DNA of 64,000 nt from QWHO01 sp021404945 (GCA_963169765.1 CAUJEN010000033.1:1-64000); one strand, 5' to 3'. Numbered from the stretch's first letter, positions 25,318 to 34,623 are shown. Notes: generated from the letters alone by a model not told the origin. Made by a program: numbers and translations.

Positions 25318-25653
25318 GTGAGGCTGGCTGAGCTGCTCCTGGTCCTGCTCCTGGCACTCCCGGTGGAGGCCCAGCCTCCGGCTGAAACCCAGCCCGAGTC
25401 CGGGGCCGAGGAGATCCGCGTCTACCTTGACCCCGGCGGCGAGCTGCGCCTGGAGAACCCGCCTGCCCAGGAGATCGAGCTGACGCCCACCCTCTCTCGC
25501 AACGAGCCCCCCAGCTACACGGTCTATCCCAACTGGCTCTGGTACGACCCCTGGGAAGATCCGGGCTGGCTGTATCTTTACGGACGGTATCCGACGCCCT
25601 TCGATCCGGACTACTGGCCCGGTCCCAATGGCTGGTTGGGCCCCTGGTGGTAG
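25318..25653 (+). CDS. Small secreted Pro/Trp/Tyr-rich protein
   Basis: The 111-residue product starts at GTG with a signal peptide (MRLAELLLVLLLALPVEA). A Glu/Pro-rich middle is followed by an aromatic tail rich in Trp, Tyr and Pro (PNWLWYDPWEDPGWLYLYG). It resembles the secreted protein at 4584-5207 in style, and both may belong to an envelope-protein class. Repeat copy C begins at its stop codon. Confidence 0.65.
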   Translation: MRLAELLLVLLLALPVEAQPPAETQPESGAEEIRVYLDPGGELRLENPPAQEIELTPTLSRNEPPSYTVYPNWLWYDPWEDPGWLYLYGRYPTPFDPDYWPGPNGWLGPWW

Positions 25654-25763
25654 CCGGACCCCCTTGACACCGTTTTCCGGCTGTGCGACGCCGAAGTCCG
25701 GCCGCCGGGCCCCGAGAGCGTAGCTGCTCCGACACCACATGGGGGTTGCGGCCGGGCTCGCGC
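25651..25763. repeat. Dispersed palindromic repeat, copy C (short)
   Basis: This copy has the left hairpin (GCCGGA...TTTTCCGGC, with CTTGACAC between), then GACGCC, GAAGTCCGGCCGCC, a replaced loop, CTCCGACACCACATGGGGGT and GCGGCCGG. It lacks the TAAAGTGCAAG hairpin and the terminal module of copies A and D. It abuts the stop codon of the small secreted protein gene. Confidence 0.8.
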
Positions 25764-25916
25764 TCTCCACAACTTGAGTCGCTCGATGACCCCGGTGGGC
25801 CAGCTGCTCCGGGTCATTTGTCCTATCTGATCCCATGGACTGACTCGCTCAGACCTCTCATTGGAAACCAGCGGATCTGGTGCTATACCCAAGGGAGCTG
25901 GACACCGGAGGGCAGG

Positions 25917-26595
25917 ATGTCTCCCAGGCGCGGAATGGCTCTGATCAGCGTGTTGACTATGAGCAGCATCCTCTTGATGATGGTCATCTCGCTGTATCTC
26001 TCGGCCCGCGGGGGCCTCTTCTCCAGCATCAGCCACCAGCGGCGAACCCAGTCGCTGTACACCGCCGAGGCGGGACTGGCCGACACCATGGAAGCGCTGG
26101 AGGCTGTCCAAGAAGTTCCTGGGCCTGAAGGACGTCTACGTCAACTGGGGCTCGGAGAACGGGGTCAATCCGGCCACCGTCACGGTGGCTGACATTGTGA
26201 CCGAATGGCAGTCCGGGGCCTGGCAGACAGGCAGCAACACCTACATCGGAATCTTCGACGCCGCTATCGACGGCGGTTATGACCTGGTGATGCCTGAGCT
26301 GGTGAGCCTGACCAACCAGATCGACTACGACAAGCTGGGAACCTCCTACTTCCAGGGGATGATCTACACCAACGGCTATCTTTACGCGGCCCACGAAGTC
26401 AACGTGCTGGGGGCCGTCCTGACCCAGGGCGATTCCTCGCTCCCCTCGGCCACCATCAACGGCAAGACGGTCAAACCCGGAGACATCTACCTGGCCAACG
26501 GCACCCGTGTCACCTACGTGGAGAGCCTGTTCACCAATCCCATCGGCTCGGCCGCCGGCCCCACCGTCGCGGTGGAGACCTGGATCGGCCGTTAG
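25917..26595 (+). pseudogene. PilX-like prepilin-type gene, frame-broken
   Basis: An ATG with a good ribosome site (GGAGGGCAGG) begins MSPRRGMALISVLTMSSILLMMVISLYLSARG, then RRTQSLYTAEAGLADTMEALEA, the N-terminal helix of PilX-type proteins. Near 26105 this frame degenerates, and a second frame carries on to the stop at 26595 with a coherent C-terminal part (LKDVYVNWGSENGVNPATVTVADIVTEW through VNVLGAVLTQGD to AVETWIGR). The simplest reading is an internal deletion or indel near 26095-26130. It heads a three-gene prepilin-like cluster. A sequencing or assembly error cannot be excluded. Confidence 0.7.
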
Positions 26596-26652
26596 CACTG
26601 CATGCTCGTGTCTTCAGAAACGGGCTTCTCGATCGCGAGCTCGGCTCGACCT

Positions 26653-26676
26653 CTTGACCCGGTTTCCCGGCCGCAG
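26653..26676. repeat. Fragment of the dispersed repeat (left hairpin only)
   Basis: CTTGACCCGGTTTCCCGGCC matches the core of the left hairpin in copies A-D. It lies between the broken PilX-like gene and the next prepilin-like gene, which supports a start for that gene downstream of it. Confidence 0.45.
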
Positions 26677-26706
26677 TCCTCAAGTTGCGGGGCAGGCTGG
26701 CTGAAG

Positions 26707-27147
26707 TTGTCAGCAGCCTCCAGAGCCCGGGGCTTCTCGGTGGCTGAGCTGGTGCTGGCCTTTGGCATCGTGGCGGTGGCCATCCTGGGCCTGGTGGGAG
26801 TCTTCCTGGGGGGCGTGCAGTTGTCGGCCCGCTCGCGAGACCTCGCGACCGGCACTGAGCTCGCTCACCAGGTTCTCGAGCAGGTCAAATACAACATCAA
26901 GAAGGGCGGCTTTGCCTACATCCCCAACGGCGCCTATACCTTTGACGGGCGTAACCCCGACCCCACAGTCGGGGCCCCCCCCCTGCTCTTTCCTCCCGGT
27001 CCCTACCCGGGCCAGACCCTCAGCAGCCAGAAGTTCGACATCATCGTGACCGGTCAGGAGCTCTCCCCCACCCTCAGGAGCATCTCCGTTCAGGCTCGCT
27101 GGGGCCAGACGGGCAACGTCGTCCTGGAGACCCACCTGCACCCATGA
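26707..27147 (+). CDS. PilV-like type IV prepilin/pseudopilin
   Basis: The product has a prepilin cleavage site and N-terminal helix: a short basic leader ending RARG, then FSVAELVLAFGIVAVAILGLVG with the Glu at mature position 5. The rest (about 115 residues) is a globular pilin-like domain. The TTG at 26707 gives a normal 9-residue leader and avoids the upstream repeat fragment; an ATG at 26602 is in frame but would give an unusually long leader. Its stop overlaps the next start (ATGA). Confidence 0.75.
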   Translation: MSAASRARGFSVAELVLAFGIVAVAILGLVGVFLGGVQLSARSRDLATGTELAHQVLEQVKYNIKKGGFAYIPNGAYTFDGRNPDPTVGAPPLLFPPGPYPGQTLSSQKFDIIVTGQELSPTLRSISVQARWGQTGNVVLETHLHP

Positions 27148-27670
27148 CGAACAGACAGGGGTTCACGCTGGTTGAGGCCATCGTGGCCTACATGCTGCTG
27201 GCCATCCTCAGACCCAGTTGCTGCAGGAGGCCCAGGTCATCACCGGACGCCTGAGCCGAGAGATCGAGCGCAGCGTCTACGCCAGCGCCGCGCTTGACCC
27301 GGGTCCGGGCACGGGAACGGCGGTCGCATTCCTGACTTGCTGGAACGACGCCACCCAGGAGTACGACTACGATCCCGCCACCCGCAGCCCTCTGTGGCAC
27401 AAGTATCTGATCTGCTACTACGACGCGGCCAATCAAGAGGTCTTCTGGACCGAGACCCCGCTGGTGCCCCCCAGCTCCACGCCAGCCCCGCTGGCCGGCC
27501 TGGCCGGATTTCGAGCCGGCGGCAAGCTGCTCGCCCGTAACGTCACCCGCTGCGATTTCACCCTGAGCGAGGACATGCTCGAGCTGCAACTCGAGCTCTC
27601 GCGCAAGCGCTACGGTTCGGAGACCCTGGAGACCGTTCAGCTCCCCTTGCGGGTATTTTTCCGGAACTGA
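27144..27670 (+). pseudogene. PilW-like prepilin gene, frame-broken
   Basis: ATG 27144 begins MTNRQGFTLVEAIVAYMLLAIL, a textbook prepilin leader and helix start. The frame then fails, and another frame continues from about 27212 (TQLLQEAQVITGRLSREIERS) to the stop at 27670 as a coherent PilW-like globular part ending LPLRVFFRN. Roughly 20-30 residues expected between the helix and the TQLLQEA segment are missing, so an out-of-frame deletion near 27205 is likely. The defect sits at the same structural place as in the PilX-like gene. Confidence 0.72.
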
Positions 27671-27672
27671 AG

Positions 27673-29688
27673 TCAAGCGTCGGGCACGTTGCGCTGCAGC
27701 TCGTCGAGCCACACCCGGGCTTCTGAGTCGGAGGGTGCCCGCCAGTCGCCCCGGGGCGAGAGCGAGCCCCCCGAACCCACTTTGGGCCCGTTAGGGATGC
27801 AGCTGCGCTTGAACTGGCTGATCTGAAAGAACCGAAACAAGAAGACCTCCAGCCACTTCTTCAGGGTTGCCAGGTCGTACTGTCGGCGCTCGCTCACCCC
27901 TTCGGGCCAGCGTCCGCGCTCACGATCGCTCCAGGCGTGGTGGGCCAGATAGGCCACCTTGCTGGGACGGAAGCCGTAGCGGGTCAGGTAGTAAAGATGA
28001 AAGTCTTGCAGCTCGTAGGGCCCGATTTTTGCCTCGGTGCTCTGGCCACCCGGGACCAGCTCCGGCGAGATCTCGCTATCCAGAATGGCTTGCAGCGTGG
28101 CTTCGGCATCGGGCCCGAGCTGCTCGCTCGAGATGACCCAGCGGATCAGGTGCTGGATCAGCGTCTTGGGCACCGAAGCGTTGACCGCGTAGTGAGCCAT
28201 GTGATCGCCCACCCCGTAGGTGCACCACCCCAGCGCCAGCTCGCTCAGGTCGCCCGTGCCCACCACCAGGCCGCCGTGGTGGTTGGCCAGGCGGAACAGG
28301 TGGGAGGTACGCTCGCCGGCCTGCACGTTCTCGAAGGTGATGTCGTAGAGGCTCTCACCCTCAGCGTAGGGATGGTCGAGATCTTTGAGCATCTGCCGGC
28401 AGCTCGGGCGGATGTCCAGCTCGTGGGCGCTGACCTGGAGAGCTTTCATGAGACGGTGGGCGTTGGCCAGGGTCTGCTCCGAGGTGGCAAAGCCCGGCAT
28501 GGTGTAGGCCAGGATATTGCCGCGCGAGAGCCCCAGCCTGTCCATGGTGCGGGCGGCCACGATCAGGGCGTGGGTGGAATCGAGCCCTCCCGAGACCCCG
28601 ATCACCAGCTTGTCTATCCCCGTCTGCTCGAGCCGCTTGGCCAGGCCATGGACCTGGATGTTGTAAGCTTCGTAGCAGCGCTGATCGCGGTCCTGGGCCC
28701 CGGAGGGCACGAAGGGAAAGCGGTCCACGGCGCGCTCCAGGCCGAGCTCCCCGTCGGGGGCCTGGAAAGGCACCTCCACCCGGCGCAGGGCCCGCACTCT
28801 TTCGACGTGCAGGGCGGCGCAGTCGTGAAAGCTCGACTGGCGCACCCGATCTTGCACCAGGCGCTCGAGGTCCAGGTCGGCCAGAATCAGCTGCTCTTCG
28901 CGGCTGAATCGCCGCGACTCGGCCAGCTTCTCGTTGTTCTCGTAGATGAGCGCGTGGCCATCCCAGGCCAGATCGGTGGTGGACTCGCCCGGACCGGCTG
29001 CCGAGTAGAGATAGCCGGCCACGCACTTGCCCGACTGGGAGGCACACAGATCCCGGCGGTACTCGTCCTTGCCCACGGTGATGTTGCTGGCCGACAGGTT
29101 GGCCAGCACCGTGGCCCCGGCCAGGGCGGCATAGGTGGAGGGGGGAATGGGAGCCCACACGTCCTCGCAAACCTCCACGGCCAGCGCAAAATCGCCCGGA
29201 CCCTGGAAGATCAGGTCGTTGCCGAAGGGAACGCGCTGGCCCAACAGCTCGACCTGGCTGAAGCCGGCCGAGGCTCCCGACGTGAACTGGCGCTTTTCGT
29301 AGAACTCGCGGTAGTTAGGCAGGTAAGTCTTGGGCACCACTCCCAGCACCCGGCCCCGGTAGAGCACCACGGCGCAGTTGTAGAGGGCGGCCTGGAAGCG
29401 CAGGGGAGCCCCCACCAGCAGCACCGGAGTCAACTCCGCGCTGGCCAGGGTCAACTCGGTCAGCGAGGCCAGCACCCCGTCCAGTAAAGCGTCCTGAAAG
29501 AAAAGGTCGTCGTTGGAATAAGCCGACAGGCCCAGCTCGGGAAAAAGGCACAGGGCGGCCCGGGCTTCGCTGGCCCGTCGAGCCAGCTTCAAAGTGGCTT
29601 GCAGGTTGAAGGCCGGCTCGGCCACCTTGACGTGCGGGACGGCCACGCTGGCGCGCACGAAGCCGTGCCGGTAGGGTGAGTTGAACAT
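27673..29688 (-). CDS. nadE: Glutamine-dependent NAD+ synthetase
   Basis: The 671-residue product has an N-terminal nitrilase-type glutaminase domain: Glu in LCLFPELGLSAYS, Lys in VPKTYLPNYREFYEKR, and Cys in LAVEVCEDVWAP. The C-terminal synthetase domain has the ATP-binding P-loop VIGVSGGLDSTHALIVA, then GTGDLSELALGWCTYG and QFKRSCIPNGPKVG. It makes NAD+ from nicotinate adenine dinucleotide, ATP and glutamine. Length and motifs match the long bacterial form. It converges with the prepilin cluster. Confidence 0.97.
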   Translation of the reverse strand: MFNSPYRHGFVRASVAVPHVKVAEPAFNLQATLKLARRASEARAALCLFPELGLSAYSNDDLFFQDALLDGVLASLTELTLASAELTPVLLVGAPLRFQAALYNCAVVLYRGRVLGVVPKTYLPNYREFYEKRQFTSGASAGFSQVELLGQRVPFGNDLIFQGPGDFALAVEVCEDVWAPIPPSTYAALAGATVLANLSASNITVGKDEYRRDLCASQSGKCVAGYLYSAAGPGESTTDLAWDGHALIYENNEKLAESRRFSREEQLILADLDLERLVQDRVRQSSFHDCAALHVERVRALRRVEVPFQAPDGELGLERAVDRFPFVPSGAQDRDQRCYEAYNIQVHGLAKRLEQTGIDKLVIGVSGGLDSTHALIVAARTMDRLGLSRGNILAYTMPGFATSEQTLANAHRLMKALQVSAHELDIRPSCRQMLKDLDHPYAEGESLYDITFENVQAGERTSHLFRLANHHGGLVVGTGDLSELALGWCTYGVGDHMAHYAVNASVPKTLIQHLIRWVISSEQLGPDAEATLQAILDSEISPELVPGGQSTEAKIGPYELQDFHLYYLTRYGFRPSKVAYLAHHAWSDRERGRWPEGVSERRQYDLATLKKWLEVFLFRFFQISQFKRSCIPNGPKVGSGGSLSPRGDWRAPSDSEARVWLDELQRNVPDA

Positions 29689-29900
29689 GCTGGCTCAGCT
29701 TCTGCCAGCGGGCTTCCCGCCCCTGTCCGGGCGCTAACCATCCAGCCTGCAAAGCGTAACAAGCCCCCGACCAGGCAACCACATTCTTCAAATTCGTGCA
29801 GGCCAGCGCCTGACCCCACTCACCTCTTGATCCGGCTTGAGCTGCGGGCCTGCCAGGGCAGGTCCGCTTGCTTGTTGGCTGGCCTCTTGCAAGCGGGACC

Positions 29901-31286
29901 TCATCTTTGCCAGAGGATGCGAGAGCGGCGTGAGAAGAACGGCGAGCGAAACATCCCGGTCGACTCGCAGTCGACCTGGACGTGCAAGCCTTTCCCCAGC
30001 TCCACGGCCTGTCGCACCACCCGAAACCGGAGACCTCGCTGGCCGACCTTCACACCGCTGATCTTCACCGGGGCCTGTTGCCCGCTCAGCAAGAACACGG
30101 CCCGGGCATTGAACATGTTGGGCGTGCTGCACAGATCTCCCGCGAACGTGTCGGTCAGGGAGGCGGCCAGGGCCGGGTTCTGCACCCGCACTTCCCCGGG
30201 GGCAATCGAGAGGGGGGCCGGCACCCGGGGCAGGCCCAGCACCACCGACGGGTCGCCAAACAAGACCCGGGAGGCGGTGCCGTAGGCCATTACCTGGCCC
30301 GGGGTCCAGATGGGGGGCTGGCCGGACCTGAGATTGGGCATGTCGGCCGAGCCCAGAGCCAGAATCACCTCGTCGTGGGTGGCCTTGATCAGGCTCCCCG
30401 CCGAGCCCCCCTGCCAGGCCAGGCGCTCGATCTCTTGATACACCGGTATCCCGTGATCGGGGTGCAGGCTGGCGAAGTAGGCCAGCGGGCGTCGGTCGAG
30501 AAGGGCGAGGCAGAAGCTGGCGCCGGCTGTCTGCCAGCTTCCGGCCTCGTAATAGCGGCCGGTCACCCCACCATAGCAACAGCCGTTGAACACGAAGGCC
30601 GGCGGCAGCTGAAGCAGGCCGACCTGGGAGGCCGTCATTCCCTCGCTGACGCGGTCTGGAACCCCGTGTCCGCCCAGGTGGAGAACGCCCGCGCCGCTCA
30701 TCGACTCGAGGGCCGCCGCCGGGGGCGTGCCCGGTCCGTGGGACAGGGTCATCACCTCGAGGCCCTTGAGAGCTGGCAAAAAGAAGCTCGACCGCGTGGT
30801 CTGGAGCTTGCCGCTCTTCAGTCCCTGGCTCACGGGGCCCAAATTGTCCACCAGAACGGCTGGAACGCGCTCGCGACCGGCCAGAACGTCGGCCAGTCGC
30901 TGGAAGTAGGCGCTCGCCTGGGGGGCCGTCAGGAAACCCGTGCGCGTGTCCACGAAGGGATCGCTGTCGAGCCTGGCGGTCCGTTTGAGCCACTTCCAGG
31001 CCAGGTTGGCGTCCAACTCGTCGGGCATGAGCACGACCAGCGTGAAGTGGGGGCGGTGACGCTCGAGCAGCGCCGAGGCCTGGGCCAGCTCGGGCACATC
31101 GAGGCGTCCTCGGAGCGCTTTGGGATGGAGCTTGAGGGCCTGCGTCAGGGCCTGAGGGCTCGCCTTCTCGGCCCGGGAGCTGACCAGAATCAGGTAAGGC
31201 CCGGCCGGGTCGAGGGAAACGGGCAACGTGGTGGGCTCAGCCGCAGCCAGGGCGAGGGTCAGGAGCCACACCCACAGGGTCCTCAT
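29901..31286 (-). CDS. Secreted protein with caspase/CHAT-like His-Cys motifs
   Basis: The 461-residue product has a signal peptide (MRTLWVWLLTLALAAA). Around residues 225-275 it has VLHLGGHGVPDRVSEG and then AFVFNGCCYGGVTGRYYE, the His-Gly plus Asn-Gly-Cys pattern of clan CD proteases (gingipain, CHAT, caspase folds). A C-terminal beta-rich region follows. It may be a secreted cysteine peptidase, but the family could not be fixed and activity is unproven. No operon partner is evident; nadE follows on the same strand after about 210 bases. Confidence 0.65.
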   Translation of the reverse strand: MRTLWVWLLTLALAAAEPTTLPVSLDPAGPYLILVSSRAEKASPQALTQALKLHPKALRGRLDVPELAQASALLERHRPHFTLVVLMPDELDANLAWKWLKRTARLDSDPFVDTRTGFLTAPQASAYFQRLADVLAGRERVPAVLVDNLGPVSQGLKSGKLQTTRSSFFLPALKGLEVMTLSHGPGTPPAAALESMSGAGVLHLGGHGVPDRVSEGMTASQVGLLQLPPAFVFNGCCYGGVTGRYYEAGSWQTAGASFCLALLDRRPLAYFASLHPDHGIPVYQEIERLAWQGGSAGSLIKATHDEVILALGSADMPNLRSGQPPIWTPGQVMAYGTASRVLFGDPSVVLGLPRVPAPLSIAPGEVRVQNPALAASLTDTFAGDLCSTPNMFNARAVFLLSGQQAPVKISGVKVGQRGLRFRVVRQAVELGKGLHVQVDCESTGMFRSPFFSRRSRILWQR

Positions 31287-31646
31287 GAGCCATGATTCGA
31301 GGATCTTGCGGCCCGGCCTGTCGGAAGTGGGAACGGCGACGGCTGGCAGGCTCAGGCTCGCCCGCGTGGTCGCACTCCGTCAAGTGCTGTGCGGGCGCGC
31401 CCGACAGCACCGGGTTTGAGCCATTGAGCTCGCGACCACGACCGGTTCAACCGCCATCCCGGGCACCGGCGATTGTGTCCGGAACTGAAAGTTGACAGCC
31501 CGGGCGTCTGCTCATGAGCCGACACCGAGCGTGTCAACTTTGGGCAGCACCCAGGCCCGGGCCCGGGTCGGCGCGCCCGGGGGCTTCCCTGACGTTGGGT
31601 CAGATGCCCCCTTTACTCGGGGCGGACCACCCCTCATGATGGCGCT
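31287..31646. other. Gene-free stretch between divergent genes
   Basis: These 360 bases separate the secreted clan-CD-like gene from the DUF2157 trio. No real gene was found. The feature of note is an inverted repeat, AAAGTTGACA at 31488-31497 and TGTCAACTTT at 31532-31541, with perfect 10-bp arms 34 bases apart; each arm contains a TTGACA-like -35 sequence, on opposite strands. Confidence 0.5.
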
Positions 31647-32546
31647 ATGGATCCCGAGCGAGTGGCCGCCCTGCGGGCCCAACCGGGAGTCGCACCGGGG
31701 GCTGTCGAGCGCGGTCTCGAGCTGATCTATGCCCCTCCCTCGGCAGAGGATTGGCGGAGTTTTCTGGATCGGGCCCTGGCCGGACTGGGCGCCCTGCTGC
31801 TGCTGGCCGGCGTCTTCTTCTTTTTTGCGTACAACTGGCGGGATCTGAGCCGCCTGGCCAGGCTCGGCCTGTTGCAGGGACTGATCGCCGTCCTTTTTCT
31901 GGCCGGTCGGCGCGAGAGCCTGGCCGGGCGGGTCTGCCTGGCCGCCGCCAGCACCCTGATTGGCGCGCTGCTGGCGGTCTACGGCCAGGCCTACCAGACC
32001 GGGGCCGACTCTTACCTGCTCTTCACCACCTGGGCCTTGCTGGCGATCCCCTGGGTGGCGGCGGCCGGGCTTTCGCCGCTGTGGTTGGGATGGACTTTGC
32101 TGGGGAACCTGTCTCTGGGGTTGTACCTCGGGCAGGAGCAGGGGGTGAGCCTTGAGGAGCCAGCTTTAACCCTGATTCTGGCAGGATGTAACGCGGTTTT
32201 CTGGGTGGTGGGCGAGCGCGCCCGCCGGGGCTGGCTGGTGGCCGCCCTGGGGACCCTGGCGGTGGGCTGCCTGACCTGGGCTTCCGTGGGTCAGTTGATC
32301 TCGGGCGTTCTCCCCCTGGCCGCCCTGGTGGCCCTGCCTCTGGTGGTGCTCTGGTACCGCCCGCGCCATCAGCTCTTCTTCCTGGCCCTGGCGGCCGGCT
32401 CGGTCATCACGCTTTTGACCGCGGCCTTCATCAAAGCCTTCGAGCAGATGGCCGACAACCCGGCTTTCTGGCTCCTGCTGGCCGTCATTTTGCTGGCCCA
32501 GTTGGCGCTGGCCGCCTCCTGGCTGCGCTTCGAGGCCCGCCGATGA
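31647..32546 (+). CDS. DUF2157 integral membrane protein
   Basis: The 299-residue product has a short cytosolic N-terminus (MDPERVAALRAQPGV...) and about eight membrane helices beginning LAGLGALLLLAGVFFFFAYNWRDL, the characteristic DUF2157 opening (helix ending in FxxNW). Function is unknown. It is the first of three overlapping genes with DUF4401 and GDYXXLXY proteins, a grouping known from many bacteria; the stop overlaps the next start (ATGA). Confidence 0.87.
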   Translation: MDPERVAALRAQPGVAPGAVERGLELIYAPPSAEDWRSFLDRALAGLGALLLLAGVFFFFAYNWRDLSRLARLGLLQGLIAVLFLAGRRESLAGRVCLAAASTLIGALLAVYGQAYQTGADSYLLFTTWALLAIPWVAAAGLSPLWLGWTLLGNLSLGLYLGQEQGVSLEEPALTLILAGCNAVFWVVGERARRGWLVAALGTLAVGCLTWASVGQLISGVLPLAALVALPLVVLWYRPRHQLFFLALAAGSVITLLTAAFIKAFEQMADNPAFWLLLAVILLAQLALAASWLRFEARR

Positions 32547-33508
32547 ACTGGGCCCAGCTTCTGCAAGAGTTGAGCCGCCAGGGCCTGATCGAGCCCGAGG
32601 CCCTGCCCAGGCTGGAAGCCATGGACGAGCATGACCGTCCGCCCTGGTTCGTCCGTCTGCTGTTAGGCCTGGGAGCCTGGCTGGCCTCGCTGTTCGCTGT
32701 GGTGTGCCTGTTTCTGGCCCAGCTGCTCAATTCCGAGCTGTCGCTCCTGGTGCTGGGGCTGATCCTGGCCCTGGGAGCCACCGCTTTGCGCAGGTCCATC
32801 CGCGAGGGGGGCAACGATTTTTTCAATCAGCTGGCCCTGGCCGGGATGCTGACCAGCCAGATCCTGGTGGCCGTGGGTCTGGGGTGGTGGATGGACGAGC
32901 TCTGGGCTCCCGTCACGCTGATCTTCATGGCCCTGTTGGTCGGGGTCTATTCCGACCGCACCGGCCGTTTTCTCACCTGCCTGGCCATGTGCGCCATCCT
33001 GGCCTATCTGTGTCTCGAATACGGGTGGCTCACGCCCGCCATGGTGGTCGTGCCGCTGGCCCTGGCGGCTGGATGGCTCTGGCTTAAAGCCCCCCGGTTG
33101 GCCTCCACCCCTCTGGGGCCCGCCCTCCCTCCTCTGTCCTTCGCCTCGGTGGTGGGTTGCTTTGCTCTGATCTTGATCTTGAAGCCCGGCTCCTGGACCG
33201 GGGCTCTCTTGACCCTGGCCGTGTCCGCTCTGGCCTGGCGGCTGTCGGGCCAGTTCTGGGGCCCGCTGGGCGTGGCGGTGCTGGGCCTCTCGACCTTGAG
33301 CGCGCCCGGCATACCGGCCGCTCTGGGAGCCCTGATGCTGGGTTTCTACCGGCGCAGCCTGTTGCTTCAGGGTCTGGCCTGGGTCTTCTTGATCGTCTGC
33401 GGAGCCCTCTACTACTATGACCTGGGACTCACGCTGCTGACCAAGTCGGGCCTGATGGCCCTCAGCGGCGCCGTGCTGCTGCTGGTGCGCTGGAGGTTGC
33501 TGCGATGA
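32543..33508 (+). CDS. DUF4401 integral membrane protein
   Basis: The 321-residue polytopic protein begins with a small cytosolic helix (QLLQELSRQGLIEPEALPRLE), then PPWFVRLLLGLGAWLASLFAVVCL as the first membrane hairpin, matching DUF4401. It overlaps both neighbours by ATGA. Function is unknown; the constant linkage with DUF2157 and GDYXXLXY suggests one membrane complex. Confidence 0.85.
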   Translation: MNWAQLLQELSRQGLIEPEALPRLEAMDEHDRPPWFVRLLLGLGAWLASLFAVVCLFLAQLLNSELSLLVLGLILALGATALRRSIREGGNDFFNQLALAGMLTSQILVAVGLGWWMDELWAPVTLIFMALLVGVYSDRTGRFLTCLAMCAILAYLCLEYGWLTPAMVVVPLALAAGWLWLKAPRLASTPLGPALPPLSFASVVGCFALILILKPGSWTGALLTLAVSALAWRLSGQFWGPLGVAVLGLSTLSAPGIPAALGALMLGFYRRSLLLQGLAWVFLIVCGALYYYDLGLTLLTKSGLMALSGAVLLLVRWRLLR

Positions 33509-33963
33509 CCCGTCGTTTGCTGCTCTGGCTGGGTTTGGTCCTGGCGCTGGGGATCCCCAATCTGCTCATCGCCCAGAAGGAGATGCTGCTGGCGCGGGGT
33601 CAGCCGGTTCTGCTCGAGCTGGCCCTGGTAGACCCCCGCTCGCTGATGCAGGGAGATTACATGCGCCTTCGCTATGCCCTGGCCAGCCGGGTCAGCGGAT
33701 CGGGTCGCATGGTAATCCAGCTCGACGCCCGGGGCGTGGCTCAGTTCGTGCGACCCTACGAGGGCGGTCCCCTGGCCCCCGGCGAGCTGCTGCTGCGCTA
33801 TCGCGCCGCCGAGGGAGAGCCCCGGTTGGCCGCCGAGAGCTACTTCTTCCAGGAAGGCCAGGCTGAGCACTTTGCCGCAGCTCGGTACGGCGAGTTGCGC
33901 GTGACCCCGGAGGGTGATTCGGTGCTGGTTGGACTTCGGGACGCCGACCTGGAAAAGCTCTGA
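33505..33963 (+). CDS. GDYXXLXY domain protein
   Basis: The 152-residue product has one N-terminal membrane anchor (LLLWLGLVLALGIPNLLIA) and the name-giving motif GDYMRLRYAL at about residues 50-59, preceded by VLLELALVDPRSLMQ. Family proteins are small, anchored, and encoded after DUF2157/DUF4401, as here. Biochemical function is unknown. Confidence 0.9.
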   Translation: MTRRLLLWLGLVLALGIPNLLIAQKEMLLARGQPVLLELALVDPRSLMQGDYMRLRYALASRVSGSGRMVIQLDARGVAQFVRPYEGGPLAPGELLLRYRAAEGEPRLAAESYFFQEGQAEHFAAARYGELRVTPEGDSVLVGLRDADLEKL

Positions 33964-34138
33964 CGATCCGCGCTACCACGAAGTCCGGGCGCGTCAGTCT
34001 CTGTGCAGCGAGCGGTGCGCCCGAGCCGGGTCCAGGCCCGCCTGGACCGGACGAGTGGGGCGTTCACAGTCAGACCAGGTTCGCGCTCTGCGCGTCCTCG
34101 ATCCACCCGCCCTGGACCTGACGCCTCCCCCCGCGACC

Positions 34139-34528
34139 GTGCCCCAGCAGCTCCCGGCCGGACCGCTGCAGGTTCTGCTGGTGGACGCCGACCCGGCCAC
34201 TCAGGCCCTGGTCAACCGGGTGCTGGTCGGTCATGAGGTGATCGTCGCCTCGGACGGGCAGACGGCCATCGACATATGCGCCCTGATGGACTTTGACGTC
34301 CTCTTGATCGATCTCCAGGCGGCCGGGATGAGCGGCGCCGAAGTTGCCAGCCTCCTGCGCGCCCAGGGCCATACCAGCCCCATGGTGGCCCTCACGGCCG
34401 GCAAGCGAGAGGCCGCCCTGCGGCCCTGCCTGCTGGCGGGGATGAACGGCCTTCTCTCCAAGCCGCTGCAAGAGCCCGAGCTGCTCGCGGCCCTGGCCCA
34501 GGTCCTGGCCGCGTCGAGTCCTGGATAG
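34139..34528 (+). CDS. Single-domain response-regulator receiver protein
   Basis: From the GTG at 34139 the product (about 129 residues) is a stand-alone receiver domain: an acidic pocket in VLLVDADPATQALV, phospho-acceptor Asp in FDVLLIDLQAAGMSG, Thr in VALTAGK and Lys in GLLSKPLQ. There is no output domain. The frame is open further upstream to 33914, but that part overlaps the previous gene and has no signature. No histidine kinase gene is adjacent. Confidence 0.8.
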   Translation: MPQQLPAGPLQVLLVDADPATQALVNRVLVGHEVIVASDGQTAIDICALMDFDVLLIDLQAAGMSGAEVASLLRAQGHTSPMVALTAGKREAALRPCLLAGMNGLLSKPLQEPELLAALAQVLAASSPG

Positions 34529-34623
34529 CCGGAGACTTTCAGCGCAGTTGGTTCGACGATAGCAGGACCAGTCCAGGAATCAATGGAAGGCATTGGACGT
34601 GCACTTTGTCCGGATGCCCGGGT

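Noticed and set aside
27937..29487. A 516-residue open frame opposite the NAD synthetase gene
   Set aside because: It is antisense to a fully conserved nadE. Its product is low in hydrophobic order and rich in Gly, His, Gln and Val, as expected for the shadow of high-GC coding DNA.
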